A program made the position numbers and the translations under genes. The notes below the pieces were generated by a model that was given only the letters and a program-made list of their open reading frames with translations, was not told the origin of the DNA and did not search any database. From Methanoculleus sp. UBA208 (GTDB lineage: Archaea > Halobacteriota > Methanomicrobia > Methanomicrobiales > Methanoculleaceae): 13,054 nucleotides of DNA. Numbering within the stretch: position 1 is the stretch's first letter; every line of letters begins with the position of its first letter. The stretch lies in the NCBI RefSeq assembly GCF_002498065.1, contig NZ_DAFZ01000062.1, positions 1-13,054 on the forward strand, in the 5' to 3' direction. Shown one piece after another: positions 6,164 through 12,317 of the stretch.

Positions 6164-6912
6164 TAAGTTCCTTTCCGCAGAATGAAGAACTCGTAGCCGT
6201 ACTCGTCGGCATGCTCCCGGTAGACGGCGGTCTCCCGCTCGGCGAACTCAATCTGCGCCTCCGCCTCGGGATTGCCGGCGACTTTCGGCCGCAGGTCTTC
6301 TATCCGCTTGAGGACCGGCACATAGTAGTTCTCCCACCACGCGGACTTCGGGAGCGGGAAGGTCGCGACGACCTCGTAACCGGCAGCTTCTGCGATCGCG
6401 CAGGTCTCCCGGACCGTCGTTATCGCCGGGTAGCAGTCGTTCCAGAACGCCGCCGCCTCCGGCGAGGGATGTTCGGTGAACCAGACAGATTCGGTGAGGC
6501 AGAGGTAGCCGCCGGGACGGAGGAGCCTCTTCCACGAGACGAGCCCTTCCCGGAACCCCACGATAAAGATCGAGCCCTCCGCCCAGAGGACGTCGAACGA
6601 TGTGTCGGGGAACGGCAGGTCGGCCATGGAAGCCCGGACCGTGGTGATCCGCTCGCCCACCCCGGCCGATGCCGCGCTCCGGGCGAGGTCGTCGAGGAAC
6701 GGCTGGTGGACGTCGACGGCGGTGATACGGCAGCCGGGGCAGGTCCGGGCCACCTCAACCGTCTGCATCCCTGCCCCGCACCCGATATCCAGGATCTCCG
6801 GCCGGGCGGGAAGGTCGGTAAGCATCGAGAAAGCCTTTCTCGTGCACTCGTTGCTCCCCGGCCCCTGGCGGGGCAGGCCCTCGTGCATAGTAAAGACGAA
6901 AGGGGTTTCCAT
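6163..6912 (-). CDS. Class I SAM-dependent methyltransferase
   Basis: The 249-residue enzyme has the SAM-binding motif I ILDIGCGAGMQT (40-51), acidic D67 in TAVDVHQ, the adenine-side stretch SMADLPFPDTSFDVLW (95-110) and the post-motif RLLRPGGYLCLTE (129-141). The C-terminal half has an aromatic segment SAWWENYYVPVL (190-201) and a charged Glu-rich helix (about 207-235), likely a substrate lid. It is not a close copy of the methyltransferase at 1359-2162. Substrate unknown; the family includes enzymes for quinones, small molecules and arsenite, but the cysteine pattern of arsenite methyltransferases is absent. I chose ATG at 6912 because a TATA element (CTATAA on plus at 6934-6939) is about 25 nt upstream, giving a leaderless message; the frame also allows a start at 6945, which would overlap the promoter. 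Confidence 0.88.
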   Translation of the reverse strand: METPFVFTMHEGLPRQGPGSNECTRKAFSMLTDLPARPEILDIGCGAGMQTVEVARTCPGCRITAVDVHQPFLDDLARSAASAGVGERITTVRASMADLPFPDTSFDVLWAEGSIFIVGFREGLVSWKRLLRPGGYLCLTESVWFTEHPSPEAAAFWNDCYPAITTVRETCAIAEAAGYEVVATFPLPKSAWWENYYVPVLKRIEDLRPKVAGNPEAEAQIEFAERETAVYREHADEYGYEFFILRKGT

Positions 6913-6932
6913 GACAGTAATGCGTCGTGCGG

Positions 6933-6941
6933 CTCTATAAC
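6933..6941 (-). promoter_or_regulatory. TATA box for the methyltransferase at 6163-6912
   Basis: GGTTATAGA on the minus strand is centred about 25 nt upstream of the ATG at 6912, matching a leaderless transcript; no ribosome binding site precedes that ATG. Confidence 0.5.
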
Positions 6942-6949
6942 CCATACGG

Positions 6950-6965
6950 TCGGAATTGCTTCCGA
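6950..6965. other. Dyad TCGGAA-N4-TTCCGA, candidate operator
   Basis: TCGGAA (6950-6955) and TTCCGA (6960-6965) form a perfect 6-bp inverted repeat around TTGC. It lies just upstream of the TATA box of the minus-strand methyltransferase and in front of the divergent M24 peptidase, a place where archaeal regulators often bind. No protein is known to bind it. Confidence 0.3.
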
Positions 6966-6999
6966 TCGTCGCGAAAACGCGTCCGTGCCGAACCCGGGG

Positions 7000-7007
7000 T
7001 TATAAGA
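7000..7007 (+). promoter_or_regulatory. Strong TATA box upstream of the M24 peptidase
   Basis: TTATAAGA is a better TATA box than TAAATA at 7088-7093. It would start transcription near 7030, exactly at an ATG (7031) that opens a 19-codon ORF ending at 7090. It may therefore drive the peptidase with a leader of about 85 nt, while the weaker TAAATA would give a leaderless transcript beginning at the ATG at 7116. Confidence 0.4.
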
Positions 7008-7115
7008 TGGGTTACAGGGTTGCCATCCCCATGAGCGGGAGAGGATCGGGACGACCCCAACCGCCCAAACCCGCATCCCGCCAGAGCTAAATACCACCAC
7101 CGCCCAATGATCCGT

Positions 7116-8309
7116 ATGGAGCATAAGACCCCCGCCTCAGAACTCCGAGACCGTATGGAGCGGTTCCGGCTCCGTATGGACGCGGAGAACCCCTCGTGGG
7201 AGCTTGCAGCGATCTTCGGGCGGACAAACCAGTTCTACTTCACCGGGACGATGCAGGACGGGGTCCTCCTCATCCCCCATAGCGGCGAGGCCGTGCTCTG
7301 GGTGCGCCGGAGCCTTGAGAGGGCGCTCGACGAGTCGTTCTTCTCCGACATCCGGCCGATGAAGAGCTTCCGCGATGCGGCAGCCGGGATGGGCGCATGC
7401 CCGGGGACGGTCCACGTGGAGACGGAGACGGTGCCCATCGCGCTGCTCGAACGGTTCCGGAAGCACTTCCCCTTCACGGAGACGAAGTCGCTCGATGCAC
7501 AGGCCGCGAAGGTCCGGGCGAAGAAGAGCGCCTACGAACTCGCGATCATGGAGCGGGCCGGGAGGATTCACCGCCACGTGCTCGAGGACTGCGTTCCCGG
7601 GATGCTCCGGGAGGGGATGAGCGAGGCGGAACTCGGGGGCGAGGTCTTCTCACGCCTGGTCCGGGAAGGGCATCACGGGATTGCCCGGTTCGGGATGTTC
7701 GGGACGGAGATGATCCTCGGGCAGCTCGGGTTCGGGGAGAGTTCCATCTACCCGACCGGTTTCGACGGGCCGGGCGGGTGCCTCGGAGCGGCTCCCGGCG
7801 CACCGGTGCTCGCCAGCCATGACCGGACGCTTAAATCCGGGGACCTTGTCTTCGTCGACTGCGCGTGCGGGGTGCAGGGGTATCATACCGACAAGACGGT
7901 GACGTATATGTTTGGAAAGCCGCTTCCCGAAGAAGCGATGGAGGCCCATCATCGGTGCGTGGAGATCCAGGACAAGACGGCGTCCATGCTGCGGCCCGGG
8001 ATTACTCCGGCAGAGATCTACGCGACGATCCTCGACGATCTCGACCCTGCATTCCTCGAGAACTTCATGGGCTACGGGAAGCGGCGGGCGCAGTTCCTGG
8101 GCCACGGCGTCGGCCTGCAGGTTGACGAGGTGCCGGTGATCGCCCGGGGCTTTGAGGAGCCGCTCGAGGAGGGGATGGTGATCGCCCTCGAACCCAAGAA
8201 GGGGATCCGGGGCGTCGGGATGGTCGGGATCGAGAACACCTTCGTGGTCGGCCGCGGGGGCGGCAGGTGCATCACCGGGACGAACACCGGCCTCGTCCCG
8301 GTATACTGA
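7116..8309 (+). CDS. M24 family metallopeptidase (Xaa-Pro dipeptidase/aminopeptidase-like)
   Basis: The 397-residue protein has the two-part layout of creatinase/prolidase enzymes: an N-terminal creatinase-like domain (about 1-140, with FGRTNQFYFTGTMQDGVLLI) and a C-terminal pita-bread domain. All five dinuclear metal ligands are visible: D248 (VFVDCACG), D259 (YHTDKT), H330 (LGHGVGLQVDE), E359 (ALEPKKG) and E373 (GIENTFVV). Such enzymes cut the bond before proline in peptides or dipeptides and are cytoplasmic, as the lack of a signal peptide suggests. The opening GHHGIARFGMFG segment is a typical loop histidine region. Start: ATG 7107 is also in frame, but 7116 lies 26 nt after TAAATA (7088-7093), so I prefer it; the difference is three residues. 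It converges on the hydrolase at 8321 with an 11-base gap. The exact substrate specificity cannot be read from sequence. Confidence 0.9.
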   Translation: MEHKTPASELRDRMERFRLRMDAENPSWELAAIFGRTNQFYFTGTMQDGVLLIPHSGEAVLWVRRSLERALDESFFSDIRPMKSFRDAAAGMGACPGTVHVETETVPIALLERFRKHFPFTETKSLDAQAAKVRAKKSAYELAIMERAGRIHRHVLEDCVPGMLREGMSEAELGGEVFSRLVREGHHGIARFGMFGTEMILGQLGFGESSIYPTGFDGPGGCLGAAPGAPVLASHDRTLKSGDLVFVDCACGVQGYHTDKTVTYMFGKPLPEEAMEAHHRCVEIQDKTASMLRPGITPAEIYATILDDLDPAFLENFMGYGKRRAQFLGHGVGLQVDEVPVIARGFEEPLEEGMVIALEPKKGIRGVGMVGIENTFVVGRGGGRCITGTNTGLVPVY

Positions 8310-8320
8310 GGGGAGTCGCC

Positions 8321-9193
8321 CTACGTGGGATTTGCGGCAAACGGCTGCGCCGCCTGAACCCGCTGCCCGAGGAAGTCCAGCAGCTCGCGGTTGACACTGT
8401 CGGCGTGCGTCCAGGTAATCCCGTGCGGCCCGCCCTCGACCACCGCGAGACGGCTGTCCCTGACCAGCTCCGGGGTGCGTTTTCCCGAGGCGGGGAAGGG
8501 GACGATCCGGTCGGCGTCGCCGTGGATCACGAGGACCGGGACGTCGATGCTCGCAAGGTCGTTCCTGAAGTCGGTCAGCCACGCCGGGACGCAGTCGAGC
8601 GTGCCCACAGGGGACGCGGCGGCGGCGACGTTCCAGCTGAGGCGGACGGCTTCGTCGCTCACCCGGTCGCCCCCGAGGACGTCGACGTTGTAGAAGTTCG
8701 AGAGGAACTCCGAGAGGAACGCCGGACGGTCGGCGGCGATGCTCTCCATGATCCCGTCAAAGACGCTGCCGTCCACTCCTTCGGGGTTGTCGGCGGTCTT
8801 TAAGAGGAACGGCGGGACAGCGGATATAAAGACGGCCTTATCAACGCGCTCGCTCCCGTAGGTGCCGAGGTACCGGGCGACCTCGCCGCCGCCCATCGAG
8901 AACCCGACGAGCGTGGCGTCGGCGAGATCGAGTTCCGTCATGAGTTTGTGCAGGTCTTCGGCCAGCGTGTCGTAATCGTAGCCGAAGGTCGGTTTCGCGG
9001 AGTTGCCAAACCCCCTGCGGTCGTAGGCGACGACACGGTAGCCTGCATCGAGCAGCACCGGCACCTGCTTCTCCCAGGAAATGCTTGAGAGCGGCCAGCC
9101 GTGGATCAGGACGACCGGCTTACCGGTACCGTGGTCCTCGTAGTAGAGGTCGATGGTGCCCGAATTTTCTTTACCGGCGGTGATGTAGGACAT
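8321..9193 (-). CDS. Alpha/beta hydrolase, non-heme chloroperoxidase/arylesterase group
   Basis: The 290-residue enzyme has every landmark of the group: the oxyanion loop LIHGWPLSSISWEKQ (29-43), YDRRGFGNSAKP (57-68), the nucleophile S99 in GFSMGGGE, the acid D228 in IHGDADRIVPF, and H257 in GGPHGITWTH. Spacing between the three residues matches bacterial arylesterases that also show perhydrolase (chloroperoxidase-like) activity. It probably hydrolyses small esters or lactones in the cytoplasm; the natural substrate is unknown. The ATG at 9193 has a strong ribosome binding site, AGGAGGT, 5 nt upstream, and TATA-like TTTTTATAAC at 9233-9243. The family is mainly bacterial, so transfer into the archaeon is plausible, though composition resembles its neighbours. 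Length is slightly over the usual 270-280, from a short C-terminal Ala/Pro tail. Confidence 0.92.
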   Translation of the reverse strand: MSYITAGKENSGTIDLYYEDHGTGKPVVLIHGWPLSSISWEKQVPVLLDAGYRVVAYDRRGFGNSAKPTFGYDYDTLAEDLHKLMTELDLADATLVGFSMGGGEVARYLGTYGSERVDKAVFISAVPPFLLKTADNPEGVDGSVFDGIMESIAADRPAFLSEFLSNFYNVDVLGGDRVSDEAVRLSWNVAAAASPVGTLDCVPAWLTDFRNDLASIDVPVLVIHGDADRIVPFPASGKRTPELVRDSRLAVVEGGPHGITWTHADSVNRELLDFLGQRVQAAQPFAANPT

Positions 9194-9232
9194 GGGAAAC
9201 CTCCTTTTATGCGGGCTCCCGACATCCGTTAT

Positions 9233-9243
9233 GTTATAAAAAG
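9233..9243 (-). promoter_or_regulatory. TATA box for the alpha/beta hydrolase gene
   Basis: CTTTTTATAAC on the minus strand is a good TATA element. Transcription would begin near 9211, leaving about 18 nt of leader that contains the AGGAGGT ribosome binding site in front of the ATG at 9193. Confidence 0.55.
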
Positions 9244-9320
9244 TTGTGGCCCGGGAGCAGTTGTCCTTGCTCAGGAAGAGTCGGGCGGCCGGGATGGAAA
9301 GACCGGTGCCTGAAAACAGA

Positions 9321-9334
9321 TGATTATAATAATC
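9321..9334 (+). promoter_or_regulatory. TATA box for the unknown protein gene at 9359
   Basis: TGATTATAATAATC is the only strongly AT-rich element before the ATG at 9359, about 30 nt upstream. No ribosome binding site precedes the ATG, so the message is likely leaderless or nearly so. Confidence 0.5.
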
Positions 9335-9358
9335 AACTCCCCGATAACCTGATCAGTA

Positions 9359-10195
9359 ATGGGGAATATTCTCAGGAAGGTACTCATCGCGGCAGGCATC
9401 CTCGCGGCACTCCTGTTCATACTCATGGCGCTGATCGCAGGATTTCTGGGCCAGTCCGCATCCGAAAGTTTTGCGTCGGTGTATCACTACGAGTTGCAGA
9501 TCTCGACGTCCGGCCCCATCGAAGATGCAGTCCTCCTCATTCCCATCCCTTCCCGTTACGATCCGAATTTGGGGACGAACGTAACTCCCGTCAACATGTC
9601 CCTCGTCAGTTTCAGCAACTTCGACCGGGGCAATATATCGGTAAGGATCGAGCACGTCGACGGAGTCCCCATGCTGAATATCTCGGCCGAGCGGATCGAT
9701 CCCATCTATAAAAACCGCATCGAGCCGATTCCGATCATGCCGGGGCAGAACGAATCGGAACTCCCCGAACCGACCCATGTCTACTCCGACCGGTACTCGG
9801 AAGAGACGCCGGTGCTCGTCGATATGGAACTCTATATGCTCGATAGCAATCCAGGCCGCGAGATCGAGACCAGAACGCCGGTAGGAGCCGAGCCCCTGTT
9901 TGCGCCCTACCGGATCGTCGGCAATCTCAGCGGTTCCGGCGGACCCGTCGACGATTACTACGTGAGCCCCGGATCGTCCGGATACGTCGTCGAGGTGCCG
10001 TTCATCCTCTCGTTCGACGCCGACGACGACAACGTCCTCACCATTTCATCCGAATTCCAGGGGAGGAACGAGTGGTGGGTCCTGGGCTGGCAGTCGAACT
10101 CGTACCACGAGCGGTTACGCCACGAGTTCACGGGCCCATGCAACGGAACCTACCCGGTGAGGGGCATCCTCGTAACGGGCGAGGGCGTATACTGA
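9359..10195 (+). CDS. Unknown membrane-anchored extracellular protein with seven N-glycosylation sequons
   Basis: I do not recognise the family. The 278-residue product has a short basic N terminus (RK at 6-7) and one hydrophobic segment (about 8-30), which is either a signal anchor or an uncleaved signal peptide. The rest is hydrophilic, strand-rich and acidic, with seven N-x-S/T sequons (N74, N79, N92, N107, N131, N189, N262), all after the membrane segment, as expected for an exported archaeal glycoprotein. A single cysteine (C261) precludes internal disulfides. YHYELQIST and AVLLIPIPSRYDP suggest beta structure; the last part (207-278) has VVEVPFILSFDADDDNVLTI and two Trp-rich strands. 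It is monocistronic, with its own TATA box and a hairpin 8 nt after the stop. Homologues, if any, are probably limited to related methanogens. Confidence 0.75.
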   Translation: MGNILRKVLIAAGILAALLFILMALIAGFLGQSASESFASVYHYELQISTSGPIEDAVLLIPIPSRYDPNLGTNVTPVNMSLVSFSNFDRGNISVRIEHVDGVPMLNISAERIDPIYKNRIEPIPIMPGQNESELPEPTHVYSDRYSEETPVLVDMELYMLDSNPGREIETRTPVGAEPLFAPYRIVGNLSGSGGPVDDYYVSPGSSGYVVEVPFILSFDADDDNVLTISSEFQGRNEWWVLGWQSNSYHERLRHEFTGPCNGTYPVRGILVTGEGVY

Positions 10196-10202
10196 CACGC
10201 AG

Positions 10203-10234
10203 ATCCTCAGCGGTCCGGGCATCACCGCGAGGAT
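10203..10234 (+). terminator. Stem-loop downstream of the 9359-10195 gene
   Basis: ATCCTC (10203-10208) pairs with GAGGAT (10229-10234) and GCGGT (10210-10214) with ACCGC (10224-10228), giving 11 bp with one bulged A and a 9-base loop. It begins 8 nt after the stop and a T5 run follows at 10249-10253. This fits a terminator or 3'-end stabiliser. The T run is also the TATA region of the next transcript. Confidence 0.5.
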
Positions 10235-10246
10235 GACCAAAGCGCC

Positions 10247-10256
10247 TCTTTTTAAT
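10247..10256 (+). promoter_or_regulatory. TATA box for the dCMP deaminase transcript
   Basis: CTTTTTAATC is centred 26-27 nt before the ATG at 10279, so a transcript would begin at or next to that ATG and carry a leader of about 74 nt before the deaminase start at 10353. Confidence 0.5.
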
Positions 10257-10278
10257 CCCGCACCGCGGAAGATCTATC

Positions 10279-10356
10279 ATGAGCAAAAACCTGAGCGGGT
10301 GCAGGCTGTCGTCTCCCGCAGGCCGCTGCCTGTCACCGGAGGAGAGGCGGCCATGA
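10279..10356 (+). CDS. Possible 25-residue leader ORF upstream of dCMP deaminase
   Basis: The ATG at 10279 is positioned where the transcript is predicted to start, so it could be translated as a leaderless ORF. It encodes 25 residues (MSKNLSGCRLSS..., ending SPEERRP) with two cysteines and a basic/acidic tail. Its TGA stop (10354-10356) overlaps the ATG of the deaminase (10353-10355) as ATGA, the usual sign of translational coupling. No known family. It may be a regulatory upstream ORF or a chance reading of the leader; only position supports it. Confidence 0.3.
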   Translation: MSKNLSGCRLSSPAGRCLSPEERRP

Positions 10357-10883
10357 CGAACCGGTATACCGCCTCGTCCGATGCACCGCCCGTACCGCCC
10401 CGGGCCTCACGGACCGAATGGTACATGAATATCGCGGTCGAGACCGCCCGGCGGTCGACCTGCATCCGGCGGTGCTACGGGGCGGTCGTGGTCAATTTTG
10501 CTGGGGAGATCGTCTCCACCGGGCACAACGGGGCGCCGCGGGGGGAGGCCCACTGCGACGAGCTGAACACCTGCATCCGCAAGCAGTACAACATCCCCTC
10601 CGGCGAGCGCTACGAGTTCTGCCGCTCGGTGCACGCGGAGATGAACGCGCTCCTGCAGGCGGGACGGGCCGCGGCCGGCTGTACGATGTACCTCGCCGGG
10701 TTCGAACGGCTGACGGGAGTACCCTCCTACGATCCCCCCTGCCTGATGTGCTCGAAGATGCTGGTGAACGCCGGCATCGGCAGGGTGGTGGTCAGGACAC
10801 CGGAAGGGCTCGGGGAACTCGACCCGCAGGAGCTCTACCGGAAGCACCTGGACAGCGTGATTGCAAAGGTCTCGGGGAAGTAG
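10353..10883 (+). CDS. dCMP deaminase / cytidine-deoxycytidylate deaminase family
   Basis: The 176-residue enzyme has the zinc-dependent deaminase signature: H94-A95-E96 in CRSVHAEMNALL (E96 shuttles protons, H94 binds zinc) and the PC-x2-C pair C130/C133 in PPCLMCSKML. GHNGAPRG (57-64) is the substrate loop seen in ComEB/dCMP deaminases, and the extra cysteines and histidines (C37, C41, H67, C68, C74, C90) suit the second structural zinc of this family. It would convert dCMP to dUMP for dTMP synthesis in the cytoplasm. The ATG at 10353 is chosen because GGAGGAGAGG lies a few bases upstream; the frame is open to an ATG at 10233, but that lies inside the preceding hairpin and ahead of the TATA box. 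The first 20 residues are Pro/Ser-rich and not part of the fold. Confidence 0.88.
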   Translation: MTNRYTASSDAPPVPPRASRTEWYMNIAVETARRSTCIRRCYGAVVVNFAGEIVSTGHNGAPRGEAHCDELNTCIRKQYNIPSGERYEFCRSVHAEMNALLQAGRAAAGCTMYLAGFERLTGVPSYDPPCLMCSKMLVNAGIGRVVVRTPEGLGELDPQELYRKHLDSVIAKVSGK

Positions 10884-10936
10884 TATACAAGAAGGCGCCG
10901 GAACGGACCTGGTCGGGGGGGCCTGAAAGAAAGATT

Positions 10937-10953
10937 GGAGCCCCTACGGCTCC
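10937..10953 (-). terminator. Hairpin with T-rich tail at the end of the alcohol dehydrogenase gene
   Basis: GGAGCC (10937-10942) and GGCTCC (10948-10953) form a 6-bp stem. The five-base loop holds the minus-strand TAG stop (10944-10946). Reading the minus strand, AATCTTTCTTTCAGG follows at once, so it resembles an intrinsic terminator for the dehydrogenase. No T tract follows in the plus direction. Confidence 0.45.
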
Positions 10954-12017
10954 ACGATGACGACCGGCTTGATAAGGTCTCCCGGCTTCTCCTTCATCAG
11001 GAGGAGGGCCTCCTCCAGTTTATCGAAGCCCTTGAAGACGTGCGTCGCCATGAGCGACGGGTCCATGCGCCCGTGCATCACCACTTCGGCCAGCCTCTCC
11101 ATTCTCACCCGTCCGCCGGGGCAGAGCCCGGTCATGATGTTCTTGTCCGCCATACCGAACCCCCAGGCGACCCGGGGAAGGGGGATGGCGTCCTGATCGC
11201 CCATCCCCTGGCCGAAGTAGTTGATGTTCGAGATCACCGACCCGGGTCTGGCCGCCCGTACCGCATCCATCAGAATTTCCGGGCCTCCACCGGCAACGAT
11301 CACAGCGTCGACGCCTGCTCCGCCGGTTTTGGTCCGGATCTGTTCTGCAGTGTCCCCTTCCTTGTAGTTGATGATATCCGTAGCGCCGTACTCTTTCGCC
11401 ACTTTGACGGCGGCGGGCCTCGTGCCGACGGCGAATATCCTTCCGGCGCCCCTCAGTCTTGCACCGGCGACGGCGGAGAGGCCGACCGGTCCGATCCCCA
11501 GGACCGCCACGGTGGCCCCGAACTCGATGTGAGCGTTCTCGGCACCCATGAATCCGGTACTGAGCATGTCCGGGAGCATGACCCCCGCCTCGAGGGACAT
11601 GCCCTCCGGCAGGTGCGCGAGGTTGTAGTCCGCCAGGTTCACGTGGAAGAACTCGGCGAAGACGCCGTCTTTGAAGTTCGAGAACTTCCAGCCACCGAGG
11701 GGTCCGCCGGTCTGCGAGGGGTACCCGCGCTGTGCTGCTTCCGTCTCCCAGTCGGGGGTGATCGCCGGTACGATGACCCGATCGCCGGGCTTGAAGTCCC
11801 GGACTTCACTGCCCACTTCGTCCACCACCCCGAGGGCCTCGTGCCCCAGGATGAGGTCGTGCCTCTCACCGATCGCCCCCTCCCAGACGGTGTGGACATC
11901 GGAAGTGCACGGGGCGAGCGCCAGCGGTTTGACGATTGCGTCTCTCGGACCGCAGGCAGGTCTGTCCTTCTCTATCCATCCGATCTCTCCAATCTCGAGC
12001 ATTGCCAGGCCTTTCAC
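10944..12017 (-). CDS. NADP-dependent secondary alcohol dehydrogenase (zinc type)
   Basis: The 357-residue enzyme matches the thermophilic anaerobe secondary alcohol dehydrogenase (TbADH/CbADH) along its length and with nearly the same numbering. The catalytic zinc ligands are C37 (APCTSDVHT), H59 and E60 (LGHEALG) and D150 (PDMLSTGF). The structural-zinc cysteine loop of horse-liver-type enzymes is absent, as in that subgroup. The coenzyme site has GIGPVG (174-179) and G198-T199-R200 with Y218, the NADP(H)-binding set; TbADH has Ser at 199. It oxidises 2-propanol or 2-butanol to ketones; in methanogens such NADPH can reduce F420 and drive CO2 reduction (known for alcohol-using Methanomicrobiales; applied here by inference). 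GTG at 12017 is chosen because it aligns with the family N terminus and has GGAGGG 7 nt upstream; an upstream open extension to 12341 is spurious. Confidence 0.93.
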   Translation of the reverse strand: MKGLAMLEIGEIGWIEKDRPACGPRDAIVKPLALAPCTSDVHTVWEGAIGERHDLILGHEALGVVDEVGSEVRDFKPGDRVIVPAITPDWETEAAQRGYPSQTGGPLGGWKFSNFKDGVFAEFFHVNLADYNLAHLPEGMSLEAGVMLPDMLSTGFMGAENAHIEFGATVAVLGIGPVGLSAVAGARLRGAGRIFAVGTRPAAVKVAKEYGATDIINYKEGDTAEQIRTKTGGAGVDAVIVAGGGPEILMDAVRAARPGSVISNINYFGQGMGDQDAIPLPRVAWGFGMADKNIMTGLCPGGRVRMERLAEVVMHGRMDPSLMATHVFKGFDKLEEALLLMKEKPGDLIKPVVIVEP

Positions 12018-12057
12018 ATTCAATCCCTCCTTCCGATCGGGGTCAGAGGGGGAGATC

Positions 12058-12068
12058 TGATAAAAATA
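12058..12068 (-). promoter_or_regulatory. TATA box for the secondary alcohol dehydrogenase gene
   Basis: GTATTTTTATC on the minus strand gives an expected transcript start near 12038 and a leader of about 20 nt that includes the GGAGGG ribosome binding site (12025-12030). A second minus-strand candidate (GGTTTTATACTT near 12190-12201) would give a leader of about 150 nt. Confidence 0.5.
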
Positions 12069-12162
12069 CCGGGGTCGTCCCCGACCTGCTGACGATCGCG
12101 CGGGACCAGGAGGAGCCGGGAGCACCGGGTGGACGCTATGCCGGTGACGATACGGGCAGGTA

Positions 12163-12201
12163 GTGGGAGGAGACTCCAGTCCCTCACGGAAGTATAAAAC
12201 C
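12163..12201. promoter_or_regulatory. Imperfect dyad next to a TATA element in the adh/PAS intergenic region
   Basis: GGAGACTCC (12169-12177) is a 9-base palindrome inside a looser inverted repeat (GTGGGA ... TCCCTCAC, with one extra base). The symmetric TATA-like AGTATAAAAC (12191-12200) follows directly and could serve either strand. This is a plausible regulator site between the dehydrogenase and the winged-helix/PAS gene. Another TATA-like GGATAAAATA lies at 12251-12260. The remainder of 12018-12317 shows no gene I can support. Confidence 0.3.
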
Positions 12202-12317
12202 CGATGTATCAGCAAATTGAGGATCGTATCTCCTCTCAGGAGCACTGTGGGGATAAAATAGCCCGGCATGGGTGGCACCATTTCCTTTAACGATCGGTAC
12301 TGCACACATCTTAGTAC

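Noticed and set aside
5965..7005. 346-codon open frame on the plus strand across the rsgA end and second methyltransferase
   Set aside because: Low-complexity Arg/Gly-rich translation with no domain; both overlapping genes are well supported.
7650..8582. 310-codon open frame on the minus strand under the M24 peptidase
   Set aside because: Arg/Pro-rich shadow of two real genes in high-GC DNA, spanning two unrelated genes, with no motif.
10233..10352. Upstream in-frame start for dCMP deaminase at 10233
   Set aside because: It lies in the stem of the preceding hairpin and before the TATA box; the extra 40 residues do not look like the family and 10353 has a strong ribosome binding site.
12204..12290. 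28-codon ORF in the adh/PAS intergenic region
   Set aside because: Its ATG is only about 8 nt after the TATA-like element and there is no ribosome binding site; no other support.
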